Positions 23,975 to 33,103 of a stretch of DNA of 64,000 bases are shown one piece after another (position 1 is the stretch's first letter; the number at the start of each line of letters is the position of its first letter). Made by a program: the position numbers and the translations under genes. The DNA comes from Pelagibacterium halotolerans B2 (GTDB taxonomy: Bacteria; Pseudomonadota; Alphaproteobacteria; Rhizobiales; Devosiaceae): assembly GCF_000230555.1 (NCBI RefSeq), contig NC_016078.1, positions 1,736,001 to 1,800,000 on the forward strand. The letters run 5' to 3'. The notes beneath the pieces are model-generated. The model ran no database searches. It was not told where the DNA came from and was given only the letters and a program-made list of their open reading frames with translations.

Positions 23975-24826
23975 CTACCTGAACAGAAGGACAGGAATTT
24001 TGCAGGAGCGGATCATTTCCGAGGTGGTCGAGCCGATAAACAGGCTCCTGATGCGCGAATGGCCATAAGCGCCCATGACCAGAAGATCGACGCCGCCCTG
24101 CTCCACCACCTGGGCGATGACGGTTTCGGGCTGTCCCGCCTGAATGTCGGCTGTCACCTCAAGACCGGCAGCGATGAGCTTGGCTTTGGCGCTTTCGAGT
24201 TTCGCCCAGGCCTCCCCGCTCTCATTGCCGACGGTAAGGAGCCGGATCGACAAGCCCGCAAAAATCGGGCTGCTGGCGACATAATCGACGGCCTTCATTG
24301 CACTCGGCCCGCCATCGAAGGCAACGAGGACGGAGCCGATATCGGCAAAGCTCCTTGCCGCAACGAATACGGGACGCTTGGACGACCGGGAGACGCGCTC
24401 GAGATTTGATCCCAGATGCATCTTGGCGAAATCGGCACCTTCGCCCCGCTTGCCAATGACCAGCAACTCGGCATCTGCCTCCAGATCGCCAAGCGTCTCG
24501 ACGATATCGCCATTCATCAGGCGGGTCGTGACCGCCGGAGCGCCTCCCTGATTCAAGATGGCCTGCGCATCCTCAAGGATCGCCCTGCCCTTTTGTTGAG
24601 ACAGCTTGGCCCGACGTTCGTCGAGTTCGGCAAGATCGGCCAGCAACGCTGAGCGCGCGCCAAGCGCGATCGATCCGCTCAGATCGGTGACCGGCACGTC
24701 CCGGCGGCCAAGCACATGCAACACCTCGACCGGTTTTCCGGCACGTCTTGCCAGCCACGCAGCATTTTCGCAGACACTCTTGGAGTAGATCGACCCATCG
24801 ACCAGCGCGATAAGTTTGTTTCCCAT
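23975..24826 (-). CDS. Universal stress protein, tandem UspA domains
   Basis: 283 residues with two Usp domains (~1-150 and ~155-283). The second carries the ATP-binding pattern LLVMGAYGHSRIRSLFIGST, the first a related LLVIGKRGEGADFAKMHLGS. Cytoplasmic. The start ATG 24826 has a good GGAGG ribosome site overlapping the end of the SulP gene (10-base gap), so it is co-transcribed. Its role may be to sense the energetic state in connection with the transporter; that is inference from linkage. Confidence 0.92.
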   Translation of the reverse strand: MGNKLIALVDGSIYSKSVCENAAWLARRAGKPVEVLHVLGRRDVPVTDLSGSIALGARSALLADLAELDERRAKLSQQKGRAILEDAQAILNQGGAPAVTTRLMNGDIVETLGDLEADAELLVIGKRGEGADFAKMHLGSNLERVSRSSKRPVFVAARSFADIGSVLVAFDGGPSAMKAVDYVASSPIFAGLSIRLLTVGNESGEAWAKLESAKAKLIAAGLEVTADIQAGQPETVIAQVVEQGGVDLLVMGAYGHSRIRSLFIGSTTSEMIRSCKIPVLLFR

Positions 24827-24836
24827 TATAGCCTCC

Positions 24837-26321
24837 CTAATGTGCCATCAGCTTGTCGATGGCGCCCGGCTTGTCGTGGACAGCCAGCTTGTCGACGATC
24901 GTTTCGCTGGCTTCGTTCAAACCGACGATTTCGACGGTCGCTCCCTCGCGGCGGAACTTGAGCACCGCCATGTCCAGCGCGGCCACGCTCGAAATATCCC
25001 AGATATGGGCACGGCTGACGTCGATGGTGACCGTTTCGAGTACCTCCTTGAAGTTGAAGGCTGCCATGAAATCGTCCGCCGAGGCAAAGAACAATTGCCC
25101 CTCAATCACATAGGTGCGGTGACGGCCATCCTCGGAAATCTCGGACCGCACGGCGAAGAGCTGGGCGATCTTCCAGGCAAAAAAGATGCCCGAAAGCAAC
25201 ACGCCCACCAGGACGCCGATCGCCAGATTGTGGGTGTAAACGACAGTAACCACGGTCGCGAGCATCACGATTGAGGACGAGCGCGGATGGGTGCGCAGGT
25301 TCAGAATCGAGGACCACGAGAAGGTGCCGATGGACACCATGATCATGATCGCAACCAGTGCCGCCATGGGGATGCGTGCCACAAGGTCTCCGAGCACCAC
25401 GATCATGAACAACAGGAACACGCCAGCGGCAAAGCATGAAAGCCGGCCGCGACCGCCTGACTTCACGTTGATGATCGACTGCCCGATCATCGCGCAGCCC
25501 GCCATGCCGCCGATAAAGCCCGTCGCCGTATTGGCCAGCCCCTGCCCGATGCACTCCTGATTCTTGTCGGATGGCGTATCGGTGAGGTCGTCAACGATCT
25601 GCGCCGTCATCAGCGATTCGAGCAAACCGACCACGGCAACCGCCGCCGAATAGGGCAGGATTATCATGAGTGTGTCGAGGTTTATCGGAATATCCGGAAT
25701 CAGAAACACAGGCAGCGTCGAGGGCAACTCGCCCATGTCGCCGACCGTGCGCACGTCGAAACCGAGAGCAATCGAAAGCACCGTCAGAACCACGATGCAG
25801 ACCAGCGGAGAAGGAATGGCCTTGGTCAGCATCGGAAACAGGTAGATGATGCCCAGGCCGGCCGCGACCAGCACGTATGTCAACAGCGGCACACCGGTCA
25901 GCTCTGGAATCTGGGCAAGAAATATCAAAATTGCCAGCGCATTCACGAACCCGGTCATCACCGAGCGCGAGACGAATCGCATCAGATTGCCCAGCTTGAA
26001 CATTCCCATGCCGATCTGCAGGATTCCGGCAAGAACCGTGGCGGCAAGCAGATATTGCAGCCCGTGATCGCGCACCAGCGTGACCATGAGAACGGCAGTC
26101 GCCGCGGTCGCCGCCGAGATCATTCCCGGGCGGCCGCCCGCGATGGCGGTCACAACTGCGATTGAAAAGGACGCGTAGAGGCCGATCTTGGGATCGACCC
26201 CGGCGATGATTGAAAACGCGATGGCTTCGGGAATGAGCGCGAGCGCAACAACGAGGCCGGCCAGAAGATCGCCGCGCACATTGCCAAACCACTGCGCGCG
26301 ATAGGCGGTCAATGAGGTCAT
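24837..26321 (-). CDS. SulP-family anion transporter with STAS domain
   Basis: 494-residue inner-membrane carrier. Ten or more helices are seen, with the SulP signature [20 protein letters not shown] near residue 50 and a C-terminal cytoplasmic STAS domain (~385-494; [20 protein letters not shown]). Members move sulfate, bicarbonate, or other anions; bicarbonate (BicA-like) and sulfate are both possible. ATG 26321 was preferred to the upstream extension because the conserved N-terminus starts there. Lead gene of the SulP-USP-DksA-like unit. Confidence 0.93.
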   Translation of the reverse strand: MTSLTAYRAQWFGNVRGDLLAGLVVALALIPEAIAFSIIAGVDPKIGLYASFSIAVVTAIAGGRPGMISAATAATAVLMVTLVRDHGLQYLLAATVLAGILQIGMGMFKLGNLMRFVSRSVMTGFVNALAILIFLAQIPELTGVPLLTYVLVAAGLGIIYLFPMLTKAIPSPLVCIVVLTVLSIALGFDVRTVGDMGELPSTLPVFLIPDIPINLDTLMIILPYSAAVAVVGLLESLMTAQIVDDLTDTPSDKNQECIGQGLANTATGFIGGMAGCAMIGQSIINVKSGGRGRLSCFAAGVFLLFMIVVLGDLVARIPMAALVAIMIMVSIGTFSWSSILNLRTHPRSSSIVMLATVVTVVYTHNLAIGVLVGVLLSGIFFAWKIAQLFAVRSEISEDGRHRTYVIEGQLFFASADDFMAAFNFKEVLETVTIDVSRAHIWDISSVAALDMAVLKFRREGATVEIVGLNEASETIVDKLAVHDKPGAIDKLMAH

Positions 26322-26526
26322 TAATTTTCCGAATGTCTTGAGAACCAAACCAGCGGAGCAAGGCGCTCCGGTCCAGGCGGGCTGGAAACTTGATTTAGTT
26401 GTCCGGCGGATCGGCGGCCGGAAGAGCCACCCGGGGTTTCACCGGGTCCAGGGTTCGTAAGGCTCCGTTTGACCGGAAACGACGCCCGAGCGCAAGGCAT
26501 TGCTGCCATGCGCTGTGCGCATAGCG

Positions 26527-26853
26527 TCAGGCGGTGACCTTGAGAACCGAGATATAGGTGCCCACCACCATCATCCCGGTCACAAAACTCCAGCCGAATG
26601 CAATAACCGCAGCAAGCATGACGTTGACGGTGGAGGCCCTGCCGCTCGCATCGGCCCGCAGGCCGAGGCGCAACATCATGTACGGGCCGCAGATGAACAT
26701 GACGAACAGATTGACGAGGCTCTCGAAGGCATTGGCGCCCTCGACGCGAAACTCGGCCACCTTGCGGGCAATCTGCTGGTAGAGATGCGTGCCGGTGCCG
26801 GCGACGCTCATGCCCACGGCGATCAGAAACAGCGCCAAAATCAGATGTGTCAC
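26527..26853 (-). CDS. Small integral membrane protein of unknown function
   Basis: 108 residues with two or three hydrophobic segments (residues ~2-22, ~45-65, ~78-102). Starts with GTG at 26853, supported by GGAGGAAAG 5 bases upstream. No family motif recognised with confidence; proteins of this size and pattern are widespread in Hyphomicrobiales. Divergent from the gene at 26950; the 96-base gap holds the promoters. Confidence 0.65.
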   Translation of the reverse strand: MTHLILALFLIAVGMSVAGTGTHLYQQIARKVAEFRVEGANAFESLVNLFVMFICGPYMMLRLGLRADASGRASTVNVMLAAVIAFGWSFVTGMMVVGTYISVLKVTA

Positions 26854-26949
26854 GCTTTCCTCCGGCGCCGGACGACGCAGATGGCCGAATTTTTACGATT
26901 TATTAAGCATAAGTGCCGCCAAACTGGTTGTCATTGCTCACGCGCATCT

Positions 26950-27645
26950 ATGGTTAATGTGAACAGCCCGTCTGCCACGCGCCAAAACGCCGCCCCTGCC
27001 CGCACGGCGGGTGCTGCACTTTACACGGTGGTCGCAATCGGGCTGATCGTTGCCATGGCCGGCCTTGGCGCGGCCTACGGGGTGCGGAACTGGCTTGAGG
27101 CGAGCACCGGGCAGCAAACCTCGCCAGAACTTTCGGCAAGTCACATCATCACCATCGGTGCCCAGCGCTACGTGATGCCTGCCGAGCTGCTCACCGACCC
27201 GATCCAGAGGCGCGACGGCTTTGCCGAGCGGATGGATTTGAGTTTGGCCCTGCCATTGGGCGAAAACGGGAAGCTGAGCGAAGTCGCGATCACGATCATG
27301 CCGCGCGGACGCATGCGCGCCAGCGCAGCGCTGCTCGATAGCGTCTATCTTCATCAGTTTGCATCCGATCAGCTTTCGGGCGTTCCCGGCCTTGTGGGAA
27401 AGCCGCTCGAACTCGATGCGGGAACGAACGGTGAAACGGTCTGGTACGATCCGCTCAGCGCCAACCCGTTTGTCGCCAAATGCATGACACCGGTCACCAT
27501 GACAACGGGAGACAGAACCTGCCTGCGGGTGCTGACCCTTTCAGACCGCAACACAGCCGTCATTGCCTTCGAGCCGGCCGCACTCGACAATTGGCGCAGC
27601 TTTGATGCCCGTATCGAAGAGGCGTTGACGCCTCTCCGAAAATAG
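26950..27645 (+). CDS. Membrane-anchored protein of unknown function
   Basis: 231 residues. A single hydrophobic anchor at ~24-45 (AALYTVVAIGLIVAMAGLGA) is followed by a periplasmic body of ~180 residues with two Cys (CMTPVTMTTGDRTC) that could form a disulfide. No recognised domain. ATG 26950 was taken as the start; an open frame continues upstream but without a ribosome site. It converges on the BCCT gene. Confidence 0.65.
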   Translation: MVNVNSPSATRQNAAPARTAGAALYTVVAIGLIVAMAGLGAAYGVRNWLEASTGQQTSPELSASHIITIGAQRYVMPAELLTDPIQRRDGFAERMDLSLALPLGENGKLSEVAITIMPRGRMRASAALLDSVYLHQFASDQLSGVPGLVGKPLELDAGTNGETVWYDPLSANPFVAKCMTPVTMTTGDRTCLRVLTLSDRNTAVIAFEPAALDNWRSFDARIEEALTPLRK

Positions 27646-27649
27646 CGCT

Positions 27650-29260
27650 CTAGAACTGGTGGAGCTTGGGTCGTCGGCCAACCGTGACGTGGTCGATCTC
27701 TTCGATCTTGAAGCCCATGATGATCGAGGGGATCATCATGAACACCAGACAGAAAATCGGCAGCCCGACCACCGTAATCACCTGCTGCAGCGCCGTCAGC
27801 CCCAGATCGCCGGCCAGGATGATGAGCATAACGGCCACCATGCCTTCCGCCACGCCCCAGAACACGCGCTGGCGCACTGGTCCGGGTTCAGCCTCACCGG
27901 TGCAAAGCATGTCGACGACAAGTGAGGCCGAGTCCGAAGACGTCGCGAAAAAGATCGCGACGACGACGATGGCGATGCCCTGAACGAGCGTGGCCAAGGG
28001 GAAATGCTCGAAAAAGGCAAACATCGCCAACGGTACTGAATCGGCGACAGCCCGGCTCAATTCGCCCGCAGCGGGCCCCATCTGTTCGCGCAGCGCCAGC
28101 CCGATCCCGTCGATCTCCATGGCCTGCCAGCCAAAGATCGCAAACCAGATCAGGGTGAACAGCGATGGCGCAAGAAGCACGCCGAACACGAACTCGCGGA
28201 TCGTCCGCCCGCGCGATATGCGCGCCACGAACAGGCCTATGAACGGTGACCAGGTCACGGTCCACGCCCAGTAAAAGACCGTCCAGTCACCCTGCCAGCC
28301 CCACGGATCGTTGGTGGGGTTGATATTGGCCAGCATGTCGTTCCAGAACGCCAGGCGGGGCAGATTGTAGAAATAGAGGCCGAACGTTTCGACGATGGCC
28401 CGCAACAGGAACAGGGTCGAACCGGTCACCAGAACAAAAACCATGAGCCCAACGGCCATGCCGATATTGAGGTTTGAGAGAAATTTCACCCCTTTGTCGA
28501 GCCCGGCAACGATCGAAACCACCGCGACGGCCGTGAGGACGACAAGGATCGCCACGGTCAGGGGAACGTCATCCGCCAGCCCCGTCAGCGCCGCGATGCC
28601 CGCCGAAATCTGCGAAGCGCCAAGGCCCAGGGACACTGCCACGCCGAACAGGGTCCCAAGGATCGAGGCGATGTCGATGGCTTTACCGACCGGCCCATAA
28701 ATGCCGTCCTTGAGCAGCGGATAGAACACCGAACTCACCCGGACGGGAAGATCGTATCGATTGATGAAATAGCCAAAGGCCAGTCCCGGCAGCGTAAAGA
28801 TCGTCCAGGTGTGCAGGCCCAGATGATAGACCGAGATCGAGATGGCATCCTTGGCCGCCTGTTCGCTGAACGGTTCGACGCCCGCCAGTGGCGGGCTCGA
28901 AAAATGGCTGACCGGTTCGGCCACGCCCCAGAACATCAAGACCGTGCCGATGCCGCCGGCAAACAGCATGGTGAACCAGGAAAGGTTGGAATAATCGGGC
29001 GTGCTGTCGCGCGGCCCGAGCTTGATATGGCCGTGACGGCTTACGGCTGCCCAGATCAGGAAGCCAAGCCAGACGTTGACGCCAAGGATGAAGAACCATC
29101 CAAGATTGGTGACGATCCAGGCCCGTGTCACCTCAAAGAAATTGCCGATCGGTTCGGGAACAACCACCAGCAGCAGGACGAACACAACCGTCAGTCCCGC
29201 CGAAACAAAGAAAATAGCCGGATCCGTTCTCAGACCCAGCCGCTCGGCCCAGGCTTCCAT
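27650..29260 (-). CDS. BCCT-family betaine/choline/carnitine transporter
   Basis: 536-residue secondary carrier with twelve expected helices. The family core is clear: FTLPGLAFGYFINRYDLPVR, and the Trp-rich WAWTVTWSPFIGLFVARISR segment that forms the quaternary-ammonium site and IM loop. Imports compatible solutes such as glycine betaine by Na+ or H+ symport. ATG 29260 has GGGAGG upstream. The short C-terminal tail lacks an obvious osmosensor. Fits a marine or saline lifestyle. Sits alone. Confidence 0.93.
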   Translation of the reverse strand: MEAWAERLGLRTDPAIFFVSAGLTVVFVLLLVVVPEPIGNFFEVTRAWIVTNLGWFFILGVNVWLGFLIWAAVSRHGHIKLGPRDSTPDYSNLSWFTMLFAGGIGTVLMFWGVAEPVSHFSSPPLAGVEPFSEQAAKDAISISVYHLGLHTWTIFTLPGLAFGYFINRYDLPVRVSSVFYPLLKDGIYGPVGKAIDIASILGTLFGVAVSLGLGASQISAGIAALTGLADDVPLTVAILVVLTAVAVVSIVAGLDKGVKFLSNLNIGMAVGLMVFVLVTGSTLFLLRAIVETFGLYFYNLPRLAFWNDMLANINPTNDPWGWQGDWTVFYWAWTVTWSPFIGLFVARISRGRTIREFVFGVLLAPSLFTLIWFAIFGWQAMEIDGIGLALREQMGPAAGELSRAVADSVPLAMFAFFEHFPLATLVQGIAIVVVAIFFATSSDSASLVVDMLCTGEAEPGPVRQRVFWGVAEGMVAVMLIILAGDLGLTALQQVITVVGLPIFCLVFMMIPSIIMGFKIEEIDHVTVGRRPKLHQF

Positions 29261-29331
29261 AACAGCCTCCCTCTCTTGGCCCACAACAATGTTCCCCCAT
29301 CGGGGAGCATGCAGAACTAACGGCCGAAATG

Positions 29332-29361
29332 CAAAAAGGGCTCCCCCGCAGGAGAGCCCTC
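29332..29361 (-). terminator. Rho-independent terminator of the DUF3126 gene
   Basis: On the minus strand, GAGGGCTC...GAGCCCT (arms 29354-29360 and 29337-29343) is followed by TTTTTGC, about 30 bases past the DUF3126 stop. Confidence 0.85.
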
Positions 29362-29389
29362 GCAATTTTTCTATCGATTTTCCCGAAGC

Positions 29390-29608
29390 CTAGCTGACTT
29401 CGTCGAGGTCGATATCGAGAATGGAAATCTGGACCATATAGGACCGCTCGCCCTCATCCTCATCGAGATAGATCAGCCCGATGAACTCATCGCCCAGATA
29501 CAACTCGACCGAGTCGTCCTGCTTGGGGCGGGGGCGAACATCGATCGAGCGGTTCCCGAACTTGTGTTGCAGGTATTTCTGCAGCTTGATGATTTCTTCG
29601 TGCTTCAC
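29390..29608 (-). CDS. DUF3126 family small protein
   Basis: 72-residue acidic protein with the DUF3126 pattern (KLQKYLQHKFGN, SVELYLGDEFIGLIYLDEDE). Cytoplasmic, single domain, no known function; found throughout Hyphomicrobiales and often near cysE, as here. It lies 154 bases from cysE with its own terminator, so it need not share the transcript. Confidence 0.9.
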   Translation of the reverse strand: MKHEEIIKLQKYLQHKFGNRSIDVRPRPKQDDSVELYLGDEFIGLIYLDEDEGERSYMVQISILDIDLDEVS

Positions 29609-29761
29609 AAAATATCTCCATTGAGCGCTATCGATCGGCGAAACCGGTGCAACGCCGCCGTGAACGCTATCGAATACAATCGCTTTGAGGTCGGCGCGAC
29701 TTTAGCCATCGCAGCCCTGAACGCAAGGACGGGGAACACTTTTCCCCGCTGGCCACACCGC

Positions 29762-30583
29762 TCAATCGCGCGGCACCATGACGATCTGGTCCATGACGGT
29801 GGCCGGCTGGTTGCATCCCGCTTCCCCGACCACCTTGGCGGGAACGCCGGCAACCGTGGTGCGGGGGGGCACTTCCTTGAGCACAACCGAACCGGCGGCA
29901 ACGCGCGAGCAGTCGCCAACCCTGATATTGCCCAGGATCTTGGCCCCGGCCCCGATCAGCACGCCGTTGCCGATCTTGGGATGACGGTCCTGATCGGCCT
30001 TTCCGGTCCCGCCAAGCGTTACCGCGTGCAGGATGGAAACATGATCACCGATCACCGCGGTCTCACCCACCACGAACCCGGTGGCGTGATCGAGCATGAT
30101 GCCCTTGCCGATGCGCGCTGCCGGATTGATGTCGGTCTGAAACACCTGGCTGGACCGGCTCTGCAGATAAAGCGCGAAATCGCGGCGCCCCGTGTTCCAC
30201 AGCGCATGTGCAAAGCGGTGCGTCTGGATGGCCTGAAAGCCTTTGAAGAACAGAAACGGCTCGACGATCCGGTGGCAGGCCGGATCGCGCTCCAGCGTCG
30301 CAGCCAGATCGGCGCGGGCCGAAGCGGTGATTTCGGGATGGCTGTCGAGCATTTCATCGAACGCCTGCCGAATGAGATCGGCGGGAACGTCCGAATGATC
30401 GAGCCGCGCCGCCAACCGATGGGCCAGCGCCGATTCGAAGCTCGTATGGTTGAGAACGCTCGAAATCGCCATTTGCGTGAGGAACGGTTCGTCCGCGCAG
30501 ATGCGCTCGGCCTCGACCGTCATCGCATCCCAGATGGGATCGACGGCCTTGATATTGCCGGGCTTCTTGACGCTCGAGGACAT
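29762..30583 (-). CDS. cysE: Serine O-acetyltransferase
   Basis: Makes O-acetyl-L-serine from serine and acetyl-CoA, the committed step of cysteine synthesis. 273 residues: N-terminal SATase helical domain (~1-150) and left-handed beta-helix (DINPAARIGKGIMLDHATGF, then VVGETAVIGDHVSILHAVT, LGGTGK) with catalytic His residues. ATG 30583 has GGAGAA upstream; frames run to 30670 but lack a ribosome site. The free C-terminus (VMDQIVMVPRD) ends in Asp rather than the Ile that docks in CysK, so the cysteine-synthase complex may be weak. Confidence 0.94.
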   Translation of the reverse strand: MSSSVKKPGNIKAVDPIWDAMTVEAERICADEPFLTQMAISSVLNHTSFESALAHRLAARLDHSDVPADLIRQAFDEMLDSHPEITASARADLAATLERDPACHRIVEPFLFFKGFQAIQTHRFAHALWNTGRRDFALYLQSRSSQVFQTDINPAARIGKGIMLDHATGFVVGETAVIGDHVSILHAVTLGGTGKADQDRHPKIGNGVLIGAGAKILGNIRVGDCSRVAAGSVVLKEVPPRTTVAGVPAKVVGEAGCNQPATVMDQIVMVPRD

Positions 30584-30677
30584 CGCGTTCTCCGCATGCT
30601 CGTTTTCTGGTTGCCACATATAGGCGAACCCATTGTCGCAAACAAAGGGTTCTGAGGCAAATTGGTTCACTTTTGCC

Positions 30678-31436
30678 TTACGCGGGATAAACGCGCGCCA
30701 AAAACGCCAGCGCTCCGCGTTTGAACTGCGGATCGCCGGTTGCCCGCATATGGTCGCGCCGTTCGATGATCAGCGCCTCTCCGTGCGGGATAAGATCGGC
30801 CAGGGCCTGGGGGTCGCCGCCAACCTCGTCTTCGCTGCCCACCGCGACCAGAACCGGAACCTCGATCCGCCCGACCTGCTCCTGGCTCATTTTCGTGCGT
30901 GAGCCGGCCATGCAGGCCGAAAGCGCCTTCAGATCGCTTTTTGTGTGTTCGGCGAAAATGCGGAATTGGCGGCCGGTCTTGTGGGTCACCTCGGCCAGGG
31001 TTGGCGCGTTGAGCCCGGCGATGATTTCGTCGCTGTCGAGCATGGGCCGCACCATGTTGCCGCCCAGCCCGCCAAAGATTGCGCAGGCGACTTTTTCCGG
31101 GTTCTGGATGCACACGAAAGCGCTGATGCGCGCGCCCATGGAATAGCCGATGAGCGCGGCCTTTTCGAACCCCAGATGATCGATGAGGTTGGCGACGTCG
31201 CGTGCCATGTCGGGGGCGCCATAGACCGATGGATCGTAAATCTTTTCCGATGCGCCGTGACCGCGATTGTCCAGCGTGATGACCTGATACCCGGCACCGG
31301 TGAGTTCATCGACCCAGCCGGTTGCCACCCAATTAACGTTACCGTTGGAGGCAAAGCCATGGACGGCGACGATGGGCTTTCCCTCACCATGAACCTCATA
31401 GGCAAGCGTGAAACCTTCGGATTGGAAAACCGGCAT
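30678..31436 (-). CDS. Alpha/beta hydrolase
   Basis: 252 residues with a full alpha/beta hydrolase fold: oxyanion region VHGFASNGNVNWVATGW, nucleophile elbow GYSMGA (Ser ~97), acid in VGSEDEVGG and histidine in ERRDHMRATG. Cytoplasmic; resembles esterase/haloperoxidase-like enzymes, substrate unknown. Starts at ATG 31436. Confidence 0.88.
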   Translation of the reverse strand: MPVFQSEGFTLAYEVHGEGKPIVAVHGFASNGNVNWVATGWVDELTGAGYQVITLDNRGHGASEKIYDPSVYGAPDMARDVANLIDHLGFEKAALIGYSMGARISAFVCIQNPEKVACAIFGGLGGNMVRPMLDSDEIIAGLNAPTLAEVTHKTGRQFRIFAEHTKSDLKALSACMAGSRTKMSQEQVGRIEVPVLVAVGSEDEVGGDPQALADLIPHGEALIIERRDHMRATGDPQFKRGALAFLARVYPA

Positions 31437-31571
31437 AAGGGATTCTTTCGACTCTGGAATTTCACCCTCTTACCAAGCCCGCGGTGCAGCGCCAACATGC
31501 CTCTGGCCATACCCGGCCCAAATCGGTATGGTCCGGCCGATTTCAAACAGCCCAGCCGGATGGTCGCTCTC

Positions 31572-31817
31572 ATGGCACAGCACGGAACTCCTCACTTCCA
31601 CAATTCCGAAGGTTTGGCCCGCATCGAGATCGGCGCCAAGGAATTCCAGTGCGTCGGCGCAAAGCCGCCCTTCGACCATCCCCATGTGTTTCTCGACATG
31701 GGGCACGACACCGAGATCGTCTGCCCCTATTGCTCGACCCTCTATGTCTTCAGCCCCGCCCTGCCCCATGGCGCGGCCAATCCGCCCAGCGCGGTGTTCG
31801 AGGTCGAACACGCCTAG
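31572..31817 (+). CDS. CHCC-type zinc-finger domain protein
   Basis: 81 residues. The zf-CHCC pattern is visible: C-VGAKPPFDHPHVFLDMG-H, then CPYC in VCPYCSTLYVF. It is the bacterial counterpart of the mitochondrial complex I accessory subunit NDUFS6, and in alphaproteobacteria is linked to respiratory complex I. ATG 31572; the larger open frame upstream is not coding. Immediately followed (6 bases) by an FAD monooxygenase. Confidence 0.88.
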   Translation: MAQHGTPHFHNSEGLARIEIGAKEFQCVGAKPPFDHPHVFLDMGHDTEIVCPYCSTLYVFSPALPHGAANPPSAVFEVEHA

Positions 31818-31823
31818 AGCCCT

Positions 31824-33014
31824 ATGGGCGCTCGGCGCACAGTCTATATCGCCGGCGCAGGGATCGCCGGGCTGACCCTGGCGCTGGCGCTCGCCAAGTT
31901 TGGCCTGCATGTTGTGGTGCTTGAACGAAATGCGTCAATTTCCGAATTCGGCGCCGGGCTCCAGATCAGCGCAAACGCGCGAAAGGTCCTCGATAGTCTG
32001 GGGCTTTCCGAAGCGATAGCCGCACGCAGCTTTGCGCCCGAAGGGATCGATATCTTTCCCGACGGAAGGGAAAAGCCGCTCCAGACCCTCACGCTGGGCA
32101 AGGCGATAAATGCCCGCTTTGGCGCGCCCTATGCCGTGATGCACAGGGCCGATCTCGTGGACGCGCTCCACGCCGCCGCAAAGCGATTCGCCAATATCGA
32201 TATCGTCTTTTCCGTCGCCGATTTTGCTTTGGAGCGTTCAGGCAACGGGCTGACGGTCAGCGCACAAGAGCCCGATGGCAAGATACGCAAGGCAAAGCCA
32301 TTCGCGTTCGTCGGCGCCGATGGCGTGCGCTCGGCGACCCGAACGCGCTATCTGGGTGGGCCGGCCGCCCGATATACGGGAAAAGTCGCGTGGCGCGCGC
32401 TGGTGGCTCCCGAAGCGCTTTCGGATGTCCTCGATCTCGAGCGCACCAGCCTGCTGCTCAACCCCCGTTTTCATCTTGTGGTCTATCCCCTGCCACACCG
32501 AAACGCCGCCAATCTGGCGCTGTTTACGCAGGAAAAGGAGAACGATCTTTCCGTTCTCGACCAGCGTTCGCCGCGGCTAAAATCCAGCAAGGACAGGCGC
32601 CTGACCCGTATTCTGGACTCAGTGGGCGAAGGCTGGACGCCCTGGGTACTCTCGAGCGTGGAAACACCACTCTGGCACGATGGCCCCATCGGGCTGATCG
32701 GCGACGCCGCCCACGCCATGCTGCCATTTCAGGCACAAGGTGCGGCCATGGGCATCGAGGATGCCGCCGTGCTTGCCCCCCTGCTCGCCGCATCGCCCAC
32801 CGCCGAACACGCGTTTTCCCGCTTCGCAAGCTTGCGACAGGATCGGGTCAAGCGCGTGCAGCAGGTCTCGGCGAGAAACGGCAGGATCTTTCACATGGGC
32901 TTCCCCTTTTCCGTGGCCCGCAACGCGATTATCCGGGCCGAAGGCCCACAGGGACATTTCAGGAGATTGGACTGGCTGTATGGCTACGACGCCATTCAAT
33001 CGGGAGAGAGTTGA
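31824..33014 (+). CDS. FAD-dependent aromatic-ring monooxygenase (salicylate-hydroxylase class)
   Basis: 396 residues. FAD-binding Rossmann start VYIAGAGIAGLTLALALAK, the DG motif AFVGADGVRSATR near residue 155, and the second FAD site PIGLIGDAAHAMLPFQAQGA near residue 290. This set defines group A flavin monooxygenases (salicylate, 6-hydroxynicotinate, UbiH-like). Hydroxylation of an aromatic compound with NAD(P)H is likely; the true substrate is unknown. Its start lies 6 bases after the zinc-finger gene, so the two are co-transcribed. Confidence 0.9.
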   Translation: MGARRTVYIAGAGIAGLTLALALAKFGLHVVVLERNASISEFGAGLQISANARKVLDSLGLSEAIAARSFAPEGIDIFPDGREKPLQTLTLGKAINARFGAPYAVMHRADLVDALHAAAKRFANIDIVFSVADFALERSGNGLTVSAQEPDGKIRKAKPFAFVGADGVRSATRTRYLGGPAARYTGKVAWRALVAPEALSDVLDLERTSLLLNPRFHLVVYPLPHRNAANLALFTQEKENDLSVLDQRSPRLKSSKDRRLTRILDSVGEGWTPWVLSSVETPLWHDGPIGLIGDAAHAMLPFQAQGAAMGIEDAAVLAPLLAASPTAEHAFSRFASLRQDRVKRVQQVSARNGRIFHMGFPFSVARNAIIRAEGPQGHFRRLDWLYGYDAIQSGES

Positions 33015-33103
33015 TTGCAAAGACCGGAACCGGGTCTTGGTGCTTGCCTTTCCCCTAGCCGTTGTGCCAACTGAACCCTTATCAAAGGCCGCAGTACACT
33101 CTT

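Noticed and set aside
33015..33040. Imperfect hairpin AAGACCGG-AA-CCGGGTCTT as terminator of the monooxygenase gene
   Set aside because: It has a bulge and no T-run.
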